Positions 44,048 through 53,900 of a DNA stretch of 64,000 nucleotides are shown in pieces. The notes under the pieces are model-generated. The model worked only from the letters and a program-made list of their open reading frames with translations, searched no databases and was not told the DNA's origin. The position numbers were made by a program, and so were the translations under genes. Position 1 is the first letter of the stretch. Each line of letters opens with the position of its first letter. The DNA comes from UBA1381 sp964399965 (GTDB lineage Bacteria > Bacillota > Clostridia > UBA1381), in NCBI GenBank assembly GCA_964399965.1, contig CAYNRX010000004.1, positions 17,698 to 81,697 of the forward strand, given 5' to 3'.

Positions 44048-45268
44048 TTATTTAAGCAATATCCTGTGGAATACCTTTTTACCTTTTTTGATTATCATGC
44101 CATCGTCTCCAAAAAGGTCGCCGGTTATAATAAGAGCAGGATCTGTGACCTTATTGTCGTTTATCGCCAGACCATTTTGCTGGATAAGGCGTCTTGCTTC
44201 TCCCTTGGAGGGAACGAGTTTTGATTCAAGCAACACATCAAGAACGCCCTTGCCGACAGCATCGGGGATAACGGTAGTGGGCATATCAGCGCTTACGCCG
44301 CCCTTGGCGAAAACCTCCTCGGAAACACGCTTGGCTTTTTCAGCCTCTTCTTCGCCATGGACGAGCTTTGTCACCTCGTATGCCAGACGACGTTTGGCAG
44401 CGTTCAGCTCCTGACCCTCCCATTTTTCCATCTCGCGTATCTCTTCCATGGGTATGAATGTAAGCAACTTCAAACATTTTATAACATCATCGTCATGAAC
44501 ATTTACCCAATACTGGTAAAACTCGTAGGGAGTGGTCTTCTTGGGATCAAGCCACACTGCGCCCTTGGCGGTTTTGCCCATTTTTTTGCCCTCGCTGTTG
44601 GTAAGGAGGGTAAAGGTCATCCCGTATACCTGATTTCTGTCCTTGCGGCGGCAAAGGTCGATACCGCCGAGAATATTGCTCCATTGGTCGTCTCCGCCCA
44701 GCTCCAGCTTGCAGCCGTATTTTCTGCTGAGCATAAGAAAATCATAGCTCTGCATTAGCATATAGTTAAATTCCAAAAACGACAACCCTTTTTCTAAACG
44801 CTGTTTAAAGCATTCAGCCGTCAACATCTGATTTACAGAAAAGCACGAGCCGATTTCACGCAGAAATTCGATATAATTCAAATCAAGCAGCCAGTCGGCA
44901 TTGTTTACCATGATCGCCTTGTCGTCCGAAAAGTCAACAACGCTTGAGAGCTGCTTTTTAAAGCATTCACAATTGTGTTCTATGATCTCCGGCGTCATCA
45001 TCTGGCGCATATCGGTTCTGCCGGACGGATCGCCGATATAACCGGTGCCGCCTCCAACGAGAGCAATTGGGCGGTGACCGTAGTTCTGCATATGCCGCAT
45101 AACGACCATCTGCAGGAAATGTCCCACGTGCAGACTGTCAGCGGTAGGGTCGAAGCCGATATAAAACGTCACCTTCTCCTTGCCGAGAAGCTCTCTGATC
45201 TCATCTTCGTGTGTTGTCTGCGCTATAAGGCCGCGTTCCTTAAGCACATCAAAGACATTGTTATGCAC
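44048..45268 (-). CDS. tyrS: Tyrosyl-tRNA synthetase
   Basis: TyrS charges tRNA-Tyr. The 406-residue class I enzyme shows FDPTADSLHVGHFLQM (HIGH-like), ALVGGGTGYIGDPSGR, QSYDFLMLSRKYGCKLELGGDDQWSN, the KMSKS-equivalent GKKMGKTAKGAVWL and a C-terminal S4 domain (SKLVPSKGEARRLIQQNGLA). Its layout is the TyrZ-like long form seen in many Clostridia. The promoter lies only about 30-60 bases upstream, so there is no room for a T-box leader. Confidence 0.96.
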   Translation of the reverse strand: MHNNVFDVLKERGLIAQTTHEDEIRELLGKEKVTFYIGFDPTADSLHVGHFLQMVVMRHMQNYGHRPIALVGGGTGYIGDPSGRTDMRQMMTPEIIEHNCECFKKQLSSVVDFSDDKAIMVNNADWLLDLNYIEFLREIGSCFSVNQMLTAECFKQRLEKGLSFLEFNYMLMQSYDFLMLSRKYGCKLELGGDDQWSNILGGIDLCRRKDRNQVYGMTFTLLTNSEGKKMGKTAKGAVWLDPKKTTPYEFYQYWVNVHDDDVIKCLKLLTFIPMEEIREMEKWEGQELNAAKRRLAYEVTKLVHGEEEAEKAKRVSEEVFAKGGVSADMPTTVIPDAVGKGVLDVLLESKLVPSKGEARRLIQQNGLAINDNKVTDPALIITGDLFGDDGMIIKKGKKVFHRILLK

Positions 45269-45301
45269 GTTTTTATCCTCCTTAAGTTTTCATTGTGCTT
45301 T

Positions 45302-45330
45302 ATTATATCACAGCCAACAGGATTTTGCAA
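45302..45330 (-). promoter_or_regulatory. SigA promoter of tyrS
   Basis: On the minus strand TTGCAA (complement of 45325-45330), 17-bp spacer, TATAAT (complement of 45302-45307). Confidence 0.75.
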
Positions 45331-45430
45331 GTATTATCGGCAATATTTTCACGCTTTTTGTACAAACATTCGCCGCATTGGTATGCATATCAGCAGGGTG
45401 CAAAAAAATTTGTAAAAATTTAAAATAATG

Positions 45431-45459
45431 TTGCGTACTAACGAAATATGTGATACAAT
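45431..45459 (+). promoter_or_regulatory. Promoter of the histidine phosphatase gene
   Basis: TTGCGT (45431-45436), 17-bp spacer, TACAAT (45454-45459). Confidence 0.6.
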
Positions 45460-45527
45460 ATAGATGTATCTACAAGATATGGTACAAAAGGCAGGGAAAA
45501 CATTTTACTGCGGAAAGGATGCGGAGA

Positions 45528-46106
45528 GTGGATACCAATATATACATTATCCGTCACGGAGAAACGGACTCCAATATACGTTCGGCGTGCTTGGGGCTAA
45601 AAGACGTTCCTTTAAATGATACAGGGAGGAAGCAGGCGGAGGAGTTGGCAAAAAGGCTTTGCGGCATAACTTTTTCCCGAATATACACCAGTCCGCTTTC
45701 ACGGACGGTATCAACGGCCGCTCCGCTTGGAGGTATGACTGCCGATAGCAGGCTTATAGAACGCGATTACGGCAACTGGGACGATATGACGTTTGCGGAG
45801 ATAGAAAAGGCCGCTCCCGAAGAGTTTGCACGCTGGAAAACAGGGCGGATGCTCACAGCACCTCCGGGAGGAGAGAGCTCTCTTGAAGTCTTTAGGAGAG
45901 TGTCGGATTTTTTGCATGAACTCTTAGAAAGCGGCGTTGGCGGCAATATTGCGCTGGTGACCCATCTGGGAACGGCTCGTCATATAATTGCCAGACTTTT
46001 AGGCTTAATGCTTGAGCAAAGCTGGCTGTTTACGCTCGATAATGGCAGATATGCTAAAATAACCGTATCAGAAGATAAGGCGGTGCTTTCCGCTTTGAAT
46101 TTATAA
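45528..46106 (+). CDS. Histidine phosphatase family protein
   Basis: This 192-residue phosphatase of the phosphoglycerate-mutase type has IYIIRHGETDSN (catalytic His), FSRIYTSPLSRTVSTA, LIERDYGNWDDM and VTHLGTARHIIARLL (second His). The substrate could be a sugar or nucleotide phosphate or alpha-ribazole phosphate; no cobalamin genes are nearby. GTG 45528 is chosen since AAAGGA lies eight bases upstream; ATG 45519 abuts that site. Confidence 0.85.
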   Translation: MDTNIYIIRHGETDSNIRSACLGLKDVPLNDTGRKQAEELAKRLCGITFSRIYTSPLSRTVSTAAPLGGMTADSRLIERDYGNWDDMTFAEIEKAAPEEFARWKTGRMLTAPPGGESSLEVFRRVSDFLHELLESGVGGNIALVTHLGTARHIIARLLGLMLEQSWLFTLDNGRYAKITVSEDKAVLSALNL

Positions 46107-46145
46107 AACACCGGATATTCGGTTCGTTTTATATACGTATTATCC

Positions 46146-46191
46146 GCCCATAGATAAGCGTATATCAATATATCTTATACTGCTTATGGGC
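46146..46191 (+). other. Hairpin in the purL leader
   Basis: GCCCATA (46146-46152) and TATGGGC (46185-46191) enclose an inner stem of GATAAG/CTTAT and TATAT/ATATA. It ends just before the ribosome binding site region (AGAAAGG) and has no T-run, so it could affect translation or mRNA stability. It matches no riboswitch I know. Confidence 0.5.
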
Positions 46192-46212
46192 AGAAAGGCT
46201 GTGAATATCTAA

Positions 46213-49200
46213 ATGGAAAAGGTTAGAAGAATTTACGTTGAGAAAAAGCCGGGCTTTGATGTAGCGGCTAGGGAGGTGCTGGAGGATCTGCGGGAGAATC
46301 TGTCTATGGCAGGTCTTACAAATGTAAGGCTCATAAACCGCTATGATGTATCCGGTATATCAGATGAGGAATACGAAAAAGCCAGAGGGCTTATTTTCTC
46401 GGAGCCTCCCGTTGACAATGCTTATGATGAGACTATAGATATACCGGCTGAGGATAAGGCTTTTGCGGTCGAGTTCCTGCCGGGGCAGTTCGACCAACGG
46501 GCGGATTCGGCGGAGGAATGTATCTCTATTCTTACACAAAAAGAACGTCCGCGCGTCAGAAGTGCCAAGGTGTATGTGCTTTCCGGCGAAGTGAGCGAGG
46601 AGGAGATCGGCCGTGTCAAGACGTATCTGATAAATCCTGTGGAAGCCAGGGAAGCTTCGCTTGAGAAGCCGCAATCGCTGGAGCTTGAAACCACGACGCC
46701 CGATGATGTAGCCGTTGTAGATGGATTTATCAACATGGACAGGGGGCAGCTTGAAAAATTCCTGGGGGAAATGGGCTTTGCCATGGATATGGACGACCTG
46801 GAATTTTGCAGGGGATATTTCCGTGATGATGAAAAGAGAGATCCCACGATCACAGAGCTGAGGATGATAGATACCTACTGGTCCGATCATTGCCGTCATA
46901 CGACCTTCTCTACGCGGATAAACAATGTTAAGATAAATGACGGCAAATATGCCGATATCATAAAGGCCTCTTATGAGGAATACAAGCGGGCAAAGGCTGA
47001 GCTTTACGCCCCCGACCGCGATATGTGCCTGATGAATATGGCCACGATAATCGTAAAGCAGCTCAAAAAGAAGGGGCTGTTGAAAGAGATAGATGAATCT
47101 GAGGAAATAAACGCCTGCTCGATAGTAGTAAACGTTGATATTGACGGCGTTGAAGAACCGTGGCTGATAATGTTCAAAAACGAGACGCATAACCACCCGA
47201 CGGAGATAGAGCCGTTCGGCGGAGCGGCAACTTGCCTGGGCGGTGCTATCCGCGATCCGTTGTCAGGGCGTTCCTATGTTTATCAGGCAATGCGTGTGAC
47301 CGGCGCAGGCGACCCGAGGGCAACTATTGCCGAAACTCTCCCCGGAAAGCTCATGCAGCGCAAGATAACACGCGGCGCTTCATCCGGCTACAGCTCCTAC
47401 GGCAACCAAATAGGATTAGCCACTGGACAGGTACAGGAGATATACCACCCCGGCTATATCGCCAAACGTATGGAGATAGGAGCAGTTATCGGCGCTGCGC
47501 CTAAAAAGAACGTTATAAGAGAAACACCTGCCCCGGGAGATGTGGTGATACTTCTCGGCGGACGTACCGGCCGGGACGGTATAGGAGGGGCTACCGGTTC
47601 CTCAAAGGCGCATGATGAAAAGAGCGTTATGACCTGTGGTTCCGAGGTACAAAAGGGTAATCCCCCTGTGGAGAGAAAGATACAGAGGCTGTTTAGAGAC
47701 GAAAAGGTGACGACGCTTATAAAACGGTGCAACGACTTCGGCGCAGGAGGCGTATCGGTTGCCATAGGGGAGCTTGCGGACGGCCTTACAATAGATTTGG
47801 ACAAGGTACCAAAAAAATATGAGGGACTGGATGGGACGGAGCTAGCGATATCCGAATCGCAGGAAAGAATGGCCGTAGTGGTACGTAATGAGGATGCTGA
47901 TAGGTTTATAAAGTATGCTAATGATGAAAATCTTGAGGCTACCAAGGTCGCCGTTGTTACCGCTGAAAACAGGCTGATCATGAAATGGCGCGGCAAGACC
48001 GTCTGCGATATTTCCAGAAGCTTTCTCAATACGAACGGGGCGGTTAAAAATACCGATGTGGAAGTGGAACTGCCCGAAGAGAGCAAGAGCTTCTTTAAAA
48101 AGGAAGAGGTTAGCGATATAAAGGCAAAATGGCTCGAAACGCTTTCCGACCTTAACGTATGCTCACAGAAGGGTCTTTCGGAGAAATTTGACTCGACAAT
48201 TGGTGCCGGTTCGGTGCTCATGCCTTGGGGCGGCAAGTACCAGCTTACACCAACTGATGGTATGGCCGCTAAGGTGCCGGTGCAAGCCGGCGAGACCGAC
48301 ACGGCTACGATAATGACTTTCGGCTACGATCCCTATCTTTCGAGTTGGAGCCAGTATCATGGCGCGGTATATGCTATAGTGGAATCGGTATCCAAGGCGG
48401 TCGCTCTGGGAGCTGATTACAAGGATATATATCTTACATTCCAAGAATATTTTGAGCGTTTGGGAGAGGATCCTGCGAGATGGGGAAAACCATTTGCCGC
48501 GCTTCTCGGCGCTTACCGGGCGCAGCTGGAATTGGGTATCGCATCGATAGGAGGCAAGGACTCAATGAGCGGCTCGTTCAATGATTTGGACGTTCCGCCA
48601 ACGCTTACATCATTTGCGGTCGCTCCGGCAAAAGCATCAGCGATAGTATCTCAGGAGTTTAAACGCGCCGGTTCAAGCGTTGTTTTGTTATCGGTAAAGC
48701 TTGATGAGAATGATATGCCTGATTTTAAGGCCTTAAAGAAAATGTATGAGCTAGTGCATGAGCTGGAAAAATCAAAAAAGGTACTTTCGGCAAGCGTCGT
48801 AAAAGGCCACGGCCTGGCAGAGACTATAAGCAAGATGGCATTCGGTAACAAACTGGGCTTTAAATTTAACGATGATATCACCTCTGACCTGCTGTTTTAT
48901 GCTCCCATAGGCTCTATCGTGCTGGAACTAGAGAATATGAGCGCGGTATACGGGGATATGCTGACAGTCCTCGGCACAACACAGGAAGCGCAGTCTATTG
49001 AATGCGGCGATGTATCCATACCGCTTTCGGAAGCGCTTGATGCTTGGCAGAAGCCGTTGGAAAAGGTGTTCCCGACCAAGGCCGGGCATTTCGAGGCAGA
49101 GCCGCAGACGTATACCTTTGATAAGAGGAATATCACGGTAGCGTCAGAAAAATTTGCTAAGCCGCGTATATTTATTCCTGTATTCCCGGGGACGAATTGC

Positions 49201-49956
49201 GAGTATGATACGGCGCGCGCTTTTGAAAAAGCGGGCGGTGCAGCGGATGTATTCGTAATAAAAAACCTTACCGGAAGCGATGTCTCCTATTCAATGAGAG
49301 AGATGGAGAAAAGAATAAAAAATTCACAGATAGTGATGATACCCGGAGGTTTCTCCGGTGGCGATGAACCGGAAGGATCGGGAAAATTCATTGCCACAGC
49401 GTTTCGCAACCCCTTGGTAAAGGATGCGGTGATGGAGCTGTTAAAAAATCGCGACGGCCTAATGCTCGGCATATGCAACGGTTTCCAGGCACTCATTAAG
49501 CTGGGACTTGTGCCCTACGGTGAGATACGCGATTTAGAGGACGATTCGCCGACGCTGACCTTCAATACCATAGGCCGCCACGTTTCCTGTATGGCCTATA
49601 CACGAATCGCTTCTAATAAATCACCGTGGTTTGCCAACGTAAATACGGGCGACATCCATACTATCGCTCTTTCACACGGAGAAGGGCGTTTCACCGCGTC
49701 ATCGGAACAGATTAAGCAGATGGCCGCTAACGGACAGATAGCGACACAGTACGTGAACCTTGACGGTAAGGCCACTTATGATATAGCCTGGAATCCGAAT
49801 GGTTCCGTGGAGGCTATCGAAGGCATAACCAGCCCTGACGGACGGGTACTTGGCAAAATGGGACACAGCGAACGCATTGGCAAGGATATAGCTAAGAACG
49901 TTCCCGGCGAAAAGGATCAGAAGCTATTTGAAGCCGGAGTGAAATATTTTAAATAA
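46213..49956 (+). CDS. purL: Phosphoribosylformylglycinamidine synthase, single chain
   Basis: This enzyme makes FGAM from FGAR, glutamine and ATP, the fourth step of purine synthesis. The 1247-residue chain combines the synthetase and glutaminase parts that Bacillus splits into PurS, PurL and PurQ. The synthase region has TYWSDHCRHTTFST, FKNETHNHPTEIEPFGGAAT and GGKDSMSGSF; the C-terminal glutaminase has FIPVFPGTNCEYDTARAFEK, the nucleophile in LGICNGFQALIKLG and ALSHGEGRF. Other pur genes are absent nearby, so the pathway is scattered. A leader hairpin lies upstream. Confidence 0.96.
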   Translation: MEKVRRIYVEKKPGFDVAAREVLEDLRENLSMAGLTNVRLINRYDVSGISDEEYEKARGLIFSEPPVDNAYDETIDIPAEDKAFAVEFLPGQFDQRADSAEECISILTQKERPRVRSAKVYVLSGEVSEEEIGRVKTYLINPVEAREASLEKPQSLELETTTPDDVAVVDGFINMDRGQLEKFLGEMGFAMDMDDLEFCRGYFRDDEKRDPTITELRMIDTYWSDHCRHTTFSTRINNVKINDGKYADIIKASYEEYKRAKAELYAPDRDMCLMNMATIIVKQLKKKGLLKEIDESEEINACSIVVNVDIDGVEEPWLIMFKNETHNHPTEIEPFGGAATCLGGAIRDPLSGRSYVYQAMRVTGAGDPRATIAETLPGKLMQRKITRGASSGYSSYGNQIGLATGQVQEIYHPGYIAKRMEIGAVIGAAPKKNVIRETPAPGDVVILLGGRTGRDGIGGATGSSKAHDEKSVMTCGSEVQKGNPPVERKIQRLFRDEKVTTLIKRCNDFGAGGVSVAIGELADGLTIDLDKVPKKYEGLDGTELAISESQERMAVVVRNEDADRFIKYANDENLEATKVAVVTAENRLIMKWRGKTVCDISRSFLNTNGAVKNTDVEVELPEESKSFFKKEEVSDIKAKWLETLSDLNVCSQKGLSEKFDSTIGAGSVLMPWGGKYQLTPTDGMAAKVPVQAGETDTATIMTFGYDPYLSSWSQYHGAVYAIVESVSKAVALGADYKDIYLTFQEYFERLGEDPARWGKPFAALLGAYRAQLELGIASIGGKDSMSGSFNDLDVPPTLTSFAVAPAKASAIVSQEFKRAGSSVVLLSVKLDENDMPDFKALKKMYELVHELEKSKKVLSASVVKGHGLAETISKMAFGNKLGFKFNDDITSDLLFYAPIGSIVLELENMSAVYGDMLTVLGTTQEAQSIECGDVSIPLSEALDAWQKPLEKVFPTKAGHFEAEPQTYTFDKRNITVASEKFAKPRIFIPVFPGTNCEYDTARAFEKAGGAADVFVIKNLTGSDVSYSMREMEKRIKNSQIVMIPGGFSGGDEPEGSGKFIATAFRNPLVKDAVMELLKNRDGLMLGICNGFQALIKLGLVPYGEIRDLEDDSPTLTFNTIGRHVSCMAYTRIASNKSPWFANVNTGDIHTIALSHGEGRFTASSEQIKQMAANGQIATQYVNLDGKATYDIAWNPNGSVEAIEGITSPDGRVLGKMGHSERIGKDIAKNVPGEKDQKLFEAGVKYFK

Positions 49957-49975
49957 ACGTTTAAAGATAAAAAAC

Positions 49976-50023
49976 ATACCGCCTGTATATCGTGGGATAA
50001 AATACGCGATATACAGGCAGTAT
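49976..50023 (+). terminator. Hairpin after purL
   Basis: ATACCGCCTGTATATCG pairs with CGATATACAGGCAGTAT (one mismatch); the following bases are TCTTATG, so the T-run is poor. It belongs to the recurring ATACCGC hairpin set. Confidence 0.6.
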
Positions 50024-50077
50024 TCTTATGACTTAAAGACAAAATGTTTTAAGTTTTTTATATGGGAGGAGTTGAAG

Positions 50078-50902
50078 ATGTTGTATAAATATGAAGATTA
50101 CCTTAAAAGTGCTGAATATATCCTCTCTAAGATAACCACTATTCCGCAAACAGCCGTTGTGCTTGGTTCCGGACTGGGCGGACTTATCAAAGACAGCGAT
50201 GTTTCCATACCGTATGTGGATATACCGAATTTCCCCCGTTCGACCGCTCCCTCGCACGAGGGAGTGATGGCCTTTTCGGACAAGGTGGTGGCTCTTAAAG
50301 GACGCTTTCATATGTATGAAGGATATTCAATGGAAGAAGCTGCATATTATGTCCGGGTATTGAAGCTGATAGGCGTAAAATCGCTGATACTGACGAACGC
50401 CTCCGGAGGGATAAATACTGATTTTTCCCCGGGAGAGCTTATGCTGATAACAGATCATATAAAACTAGCTCCGGACAATCCTCTGCGCGGAGAAAATCTA
50501 ACCCAATTTGGTACCAGATTCCCCGATATGACGAGTGCATATACACCGCGTCTGTGTGCGTTGGCCAAGGATTGTGCAGCCAAGTTAGGCGTTAAACTAA
50601 AGGAGGGAGTATACGCTTATATGAGCGGCCCCTGTTACGAGACCCCGGCCGAGATACGTGCACTCCGTATACTGGGAGCAGACGCTGTTGGTATGTCCAC
50701 CGTACCTGAAGTCATTACAGCGCGTCACGCAGGCATGGATATCCTGGCGATATCATGCGTGACAAACATGGCCGCCGGAGTTACCGGCGAAATGCTCACC
50801 GAGGAAGAAGTAATATCTACGGCGGAGAGAACCAAGCAGGATTTTTCGCGCCTTATAGAAGAAATAACACAACGGCTCGACTTGGAGGCGAATTTACCGT
50901 GA
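50078..50902 (+). CDS. Purine nucleoside phosphorylase
   Basis: This 274-residue cytosolic enzyme splits inosine or guanosine with phosphate, releasing the base for salvage. Signatures of the trimeric PNP family are clear: TAVVLGSGLGGL, FHMYEGYSMEEAAYYVRVLK, LTNASGGINTDF, YMSGPCYETPAEIRALR, GADAVGMSTVPEV and ISCVTNMAAG. GGGAGGAG is seven bases before ATG 50078. It follows purL and overlaps polC by GTGA. Confidence 0.93.
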   Translation: MLYKYEDYLKSAEYILSKITTIPQTAVVLGSGLGGLIKDSDVSIPYVDIPNFPRSTAPSHEGVMAFSDKVVALKGRFHMYEGYSMEEAAYYVRVLKLIGVKSLILTNASGGINTDFSPGELMLITDHIKLAPDNPLRGENLTQFGTRFPDMTSAYTPRLCALAKDCAAKLGVKLKEGVYAYMSGPCYETPAEIRALRILGADAVGMSTVPEVITARHAGMDILAISCVTNMAAGVTGEMLTEEEVISTAERTKQDFSRLIEEITQRLDLEANLP

Positions 50903-53900
50903 AGCCAAGATTAAAACTTATCCTGCCGGAGGATTCGGCAGCAGCAGGAAGCGTGGGAGAAATTGGCATTGAACGGATAAAAATATCAAAGATGAACAGG
51001 ACTGTCCTTGTTGACGTAGACCGGGAAACGCCGCCGCCTGTTAAAGATATGGTCATAAATGAGCTAAAACGCACATACCGGCTCCGGGACGCCGATCTGG
51101 AAATAAGAGAACCGGAGAATACAGAGACTTCCAACACTATCGTGCGGTATGTGTCACGGGACACCTATGAAAAGAATACCTCCGCACAACAGCGAAAACA
51201 GTATATCGGCCGGGCACATGTAGGGGAAATGCTCTACGGCAGACTAATACGTGAGCAGATGGTGCCGATATCATCAATAAACGAGAACTCCGGCAAGATA
51301 GCTTTTCGCGGCGATGTGTTTGCTCTGGAATATAAGGATATCACCAGCAAAAAAAATCAGAAGCAGTACCATATCGTCAGCATGGACGTAACAGATTATG
51401 AGGACTCTATTTCTGTCCAGCTTTTTATCACCAAGACAGATGAAGATGAGACCTTTTTTCGTTTTAAGGAAAAGCTGCGCGTTGGTATGGGTGTTGTGAT
51501 ACGCGGAGAAGCTTCCTTTAATAATTATGCAAACGAGGTCATAGTGACGGCTAATGCTGTGGCGGTGGGAAAGAAAGTGCTCCCGCGCCGTATGGATAAT
51601 GCGCCCATGAAAAGGGTGGAGCTGCATATGCATACCAAAATGTCAACCATGGATGGCGTTTCGGATGCTAAGGAGCTTATAAACCGGGCGATAGAATGGG
51701 GACATTCGGCAGTAGCGATAACTGATCACGGAGTAGTGCAGTCGTATCCCGATGCAATGAAGGCCTCCGGTAATAACGAAAAGATAAAGATACTATATGG
51801 GGTAGAAGGATATCTTATAGACGACTCCAAAAAGATAACGGAAAATGCCGGGGAAGAGGATATCACATCCTCGTTCGTTGTTTTTGATATCGAAACCACC
51901 GGATTATATAAAGATGTAAATAAAATAACGGAGATAGGCGCCGTCAAGATAGAAAACGGACGCATAACCGACCGTTGGTCAACATTTGTAAATCCCGAAG
52001 AAAGCATTCCGGAAAACATCATACGCCTTACAGGTATAACAGATGAGATGGTGGCAGGAGCGCCCACAATAGATAAGGTGTTGCCGTCGTTCCTAGATTT
52101 CTGTAAAGGTTGTGTCCTTGTCGCCCAAAATGCATCCTTTGATATCGGCTTCATCAAGAAAAACGCTGCTGACTGCGGGCTGGAATACAACTTTTGTCAT
52201 ACTGATACACTGATCCTGGCCAGATGCTTACACCCAGAGCTGTCAAACTATCGCCTTGACACGCTTTCGCGTCATTATAAGGTCATCCTGGAGAATCATC
52301 ACCGCGCTGTAGATGATGCAAAGGCAACGGCCGACATTTTTCTTTGTATGCTCGAAGAGTTAAAGGCTTTAGGCTTGACAAAGCTCAAGGATCTTAATTC
52401 GCATTTTGATATCGCAGCGGCCTCGAAAAAGAATAAGGCTTTTCATATAATTTTGCTGGCAAAAAATCAGATAGGGCTGCGACATATTTACGAGATGGTA
52501 TCAAAGTCGCATCTTGATTACTACTTTCGTACGCCAAGGATACCGCGCAGTCTGCTTGTTGAAAAGCGAGATGGAGTTATTGTCGGCTCTGCCTGTGAAG
52601 CCGGGGAACTTTTCAGGGCAGTTGTCGAGGGCGAAAGCGATGAAAGATTACGGGAAATAGCCGAATTTTACGATTATCTTGAGATCCAGCCAATAGGCAA
52701 TAACGCATATATGAAACGTGCCGATGACCACCCGCACATAAATAGCGATGAAGACTTAATGAACTTGAACCGCCGGGTAGTGCGGTTGGGCGAAGAGCTG
52801 AACAAACCGGTATGTGCGACGTGCGATGTCCATTTCCTCGACCCGTTGGGAGCGAATTTTCGCAAGATATTGATGAATTATATGCATTTTAAGGATGCAG
52901 ATGAGCAGGCGCCGCTGTATTTTCGTACCACAGAAGAAATGCTGGAAGAATTTGATTATCTGGGGAAGGAAAAGGCATACGAGGTAGTGGTAAAAAATAC
53001 TAACAAGATAGCAGATATGATAGAAAATGTGCGCCCGATACCAAAAGAAAAATGCCCGCCGGTAGTTGATGGAGCCGAGGAGGCCATTGTGAACGATTCA
53101 CTGGCTAAAGCAAAGAGGATATACGGCGATCCATTGCCAAAAATTGTGCAAGATAGGCTTGATAAAGAGCTGCATTCGATAACCACTTACGGCTTTTCAG
53201 TAATGTACAGAATAGCGCAGGAGCTGGTGAGGAAATCTCTCTCCGATGGATATCTCGTAGGTTCTCGAGGATCGGTCGGCTCATCTCTTGTCGCCTTTCT
53301 TTCCGATATAACAGAAGTAAATTCCCTGCCTGCGCATTACGTGTGCCCTAATTGCCATAATTCGGAATTTATCGAGGACGGCAGCGGCATATCCGGCTGC
53401 GACCTTCCGGATAAAACTTGTCCAAAATGCGGAACGATGTACAAAAAGGACGGTCACGATATCCCGTTTGAGACCTTCCTTGGATTCAAGGGCGACAAAG
53501 AGCCGGATATAGACCTTAATTTTTCCGGCGACTACCAACCCGTGATACACAAGTACACCGAGACATTTTTCGGCGAAGGCTACGTTTTCCGCGCCGGAAC
53601 TATCGGTACCGTGGCGGAAAAGACGGCATACGGCTACGTACAGCGATATGCCGAGGATAGAGGAATAACTATCAGGAACGCCGAAAAACGGCGGCTCGCA
53701 GCCGGCTGCGTGGGTGTAAAAAGGACGACAGGCCAGCATCCGGGTGGTATAATCGTTGTTCCCTATACGAATGATATACATGAATTTTGCCCCATACAGC
53801 ATCCGGCTGATGATCCCAATTCGGATATAATAACGACGCATTTCGATTATCACTCAATAGATAAGAATCTTTTGAAGCTCGATGAGCTGGGGCATGATGA

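Noticed and set aside
45269..45430. T-box leader for tyrS
   Set aside because: The consensus promoter lies too close to the start codon to leave room for a T-box.
46360..48302. Long minus-strand open frames (278 and 282 codons) opposite purL
   Set aside because: They are shadows of a conserved gene with strong codon bias; no ribosome binding sites or known motifs.
53281..53853. 190-codon minus-strand frame in polC
   Set aside because: Shadow of the conserved polymerase core.
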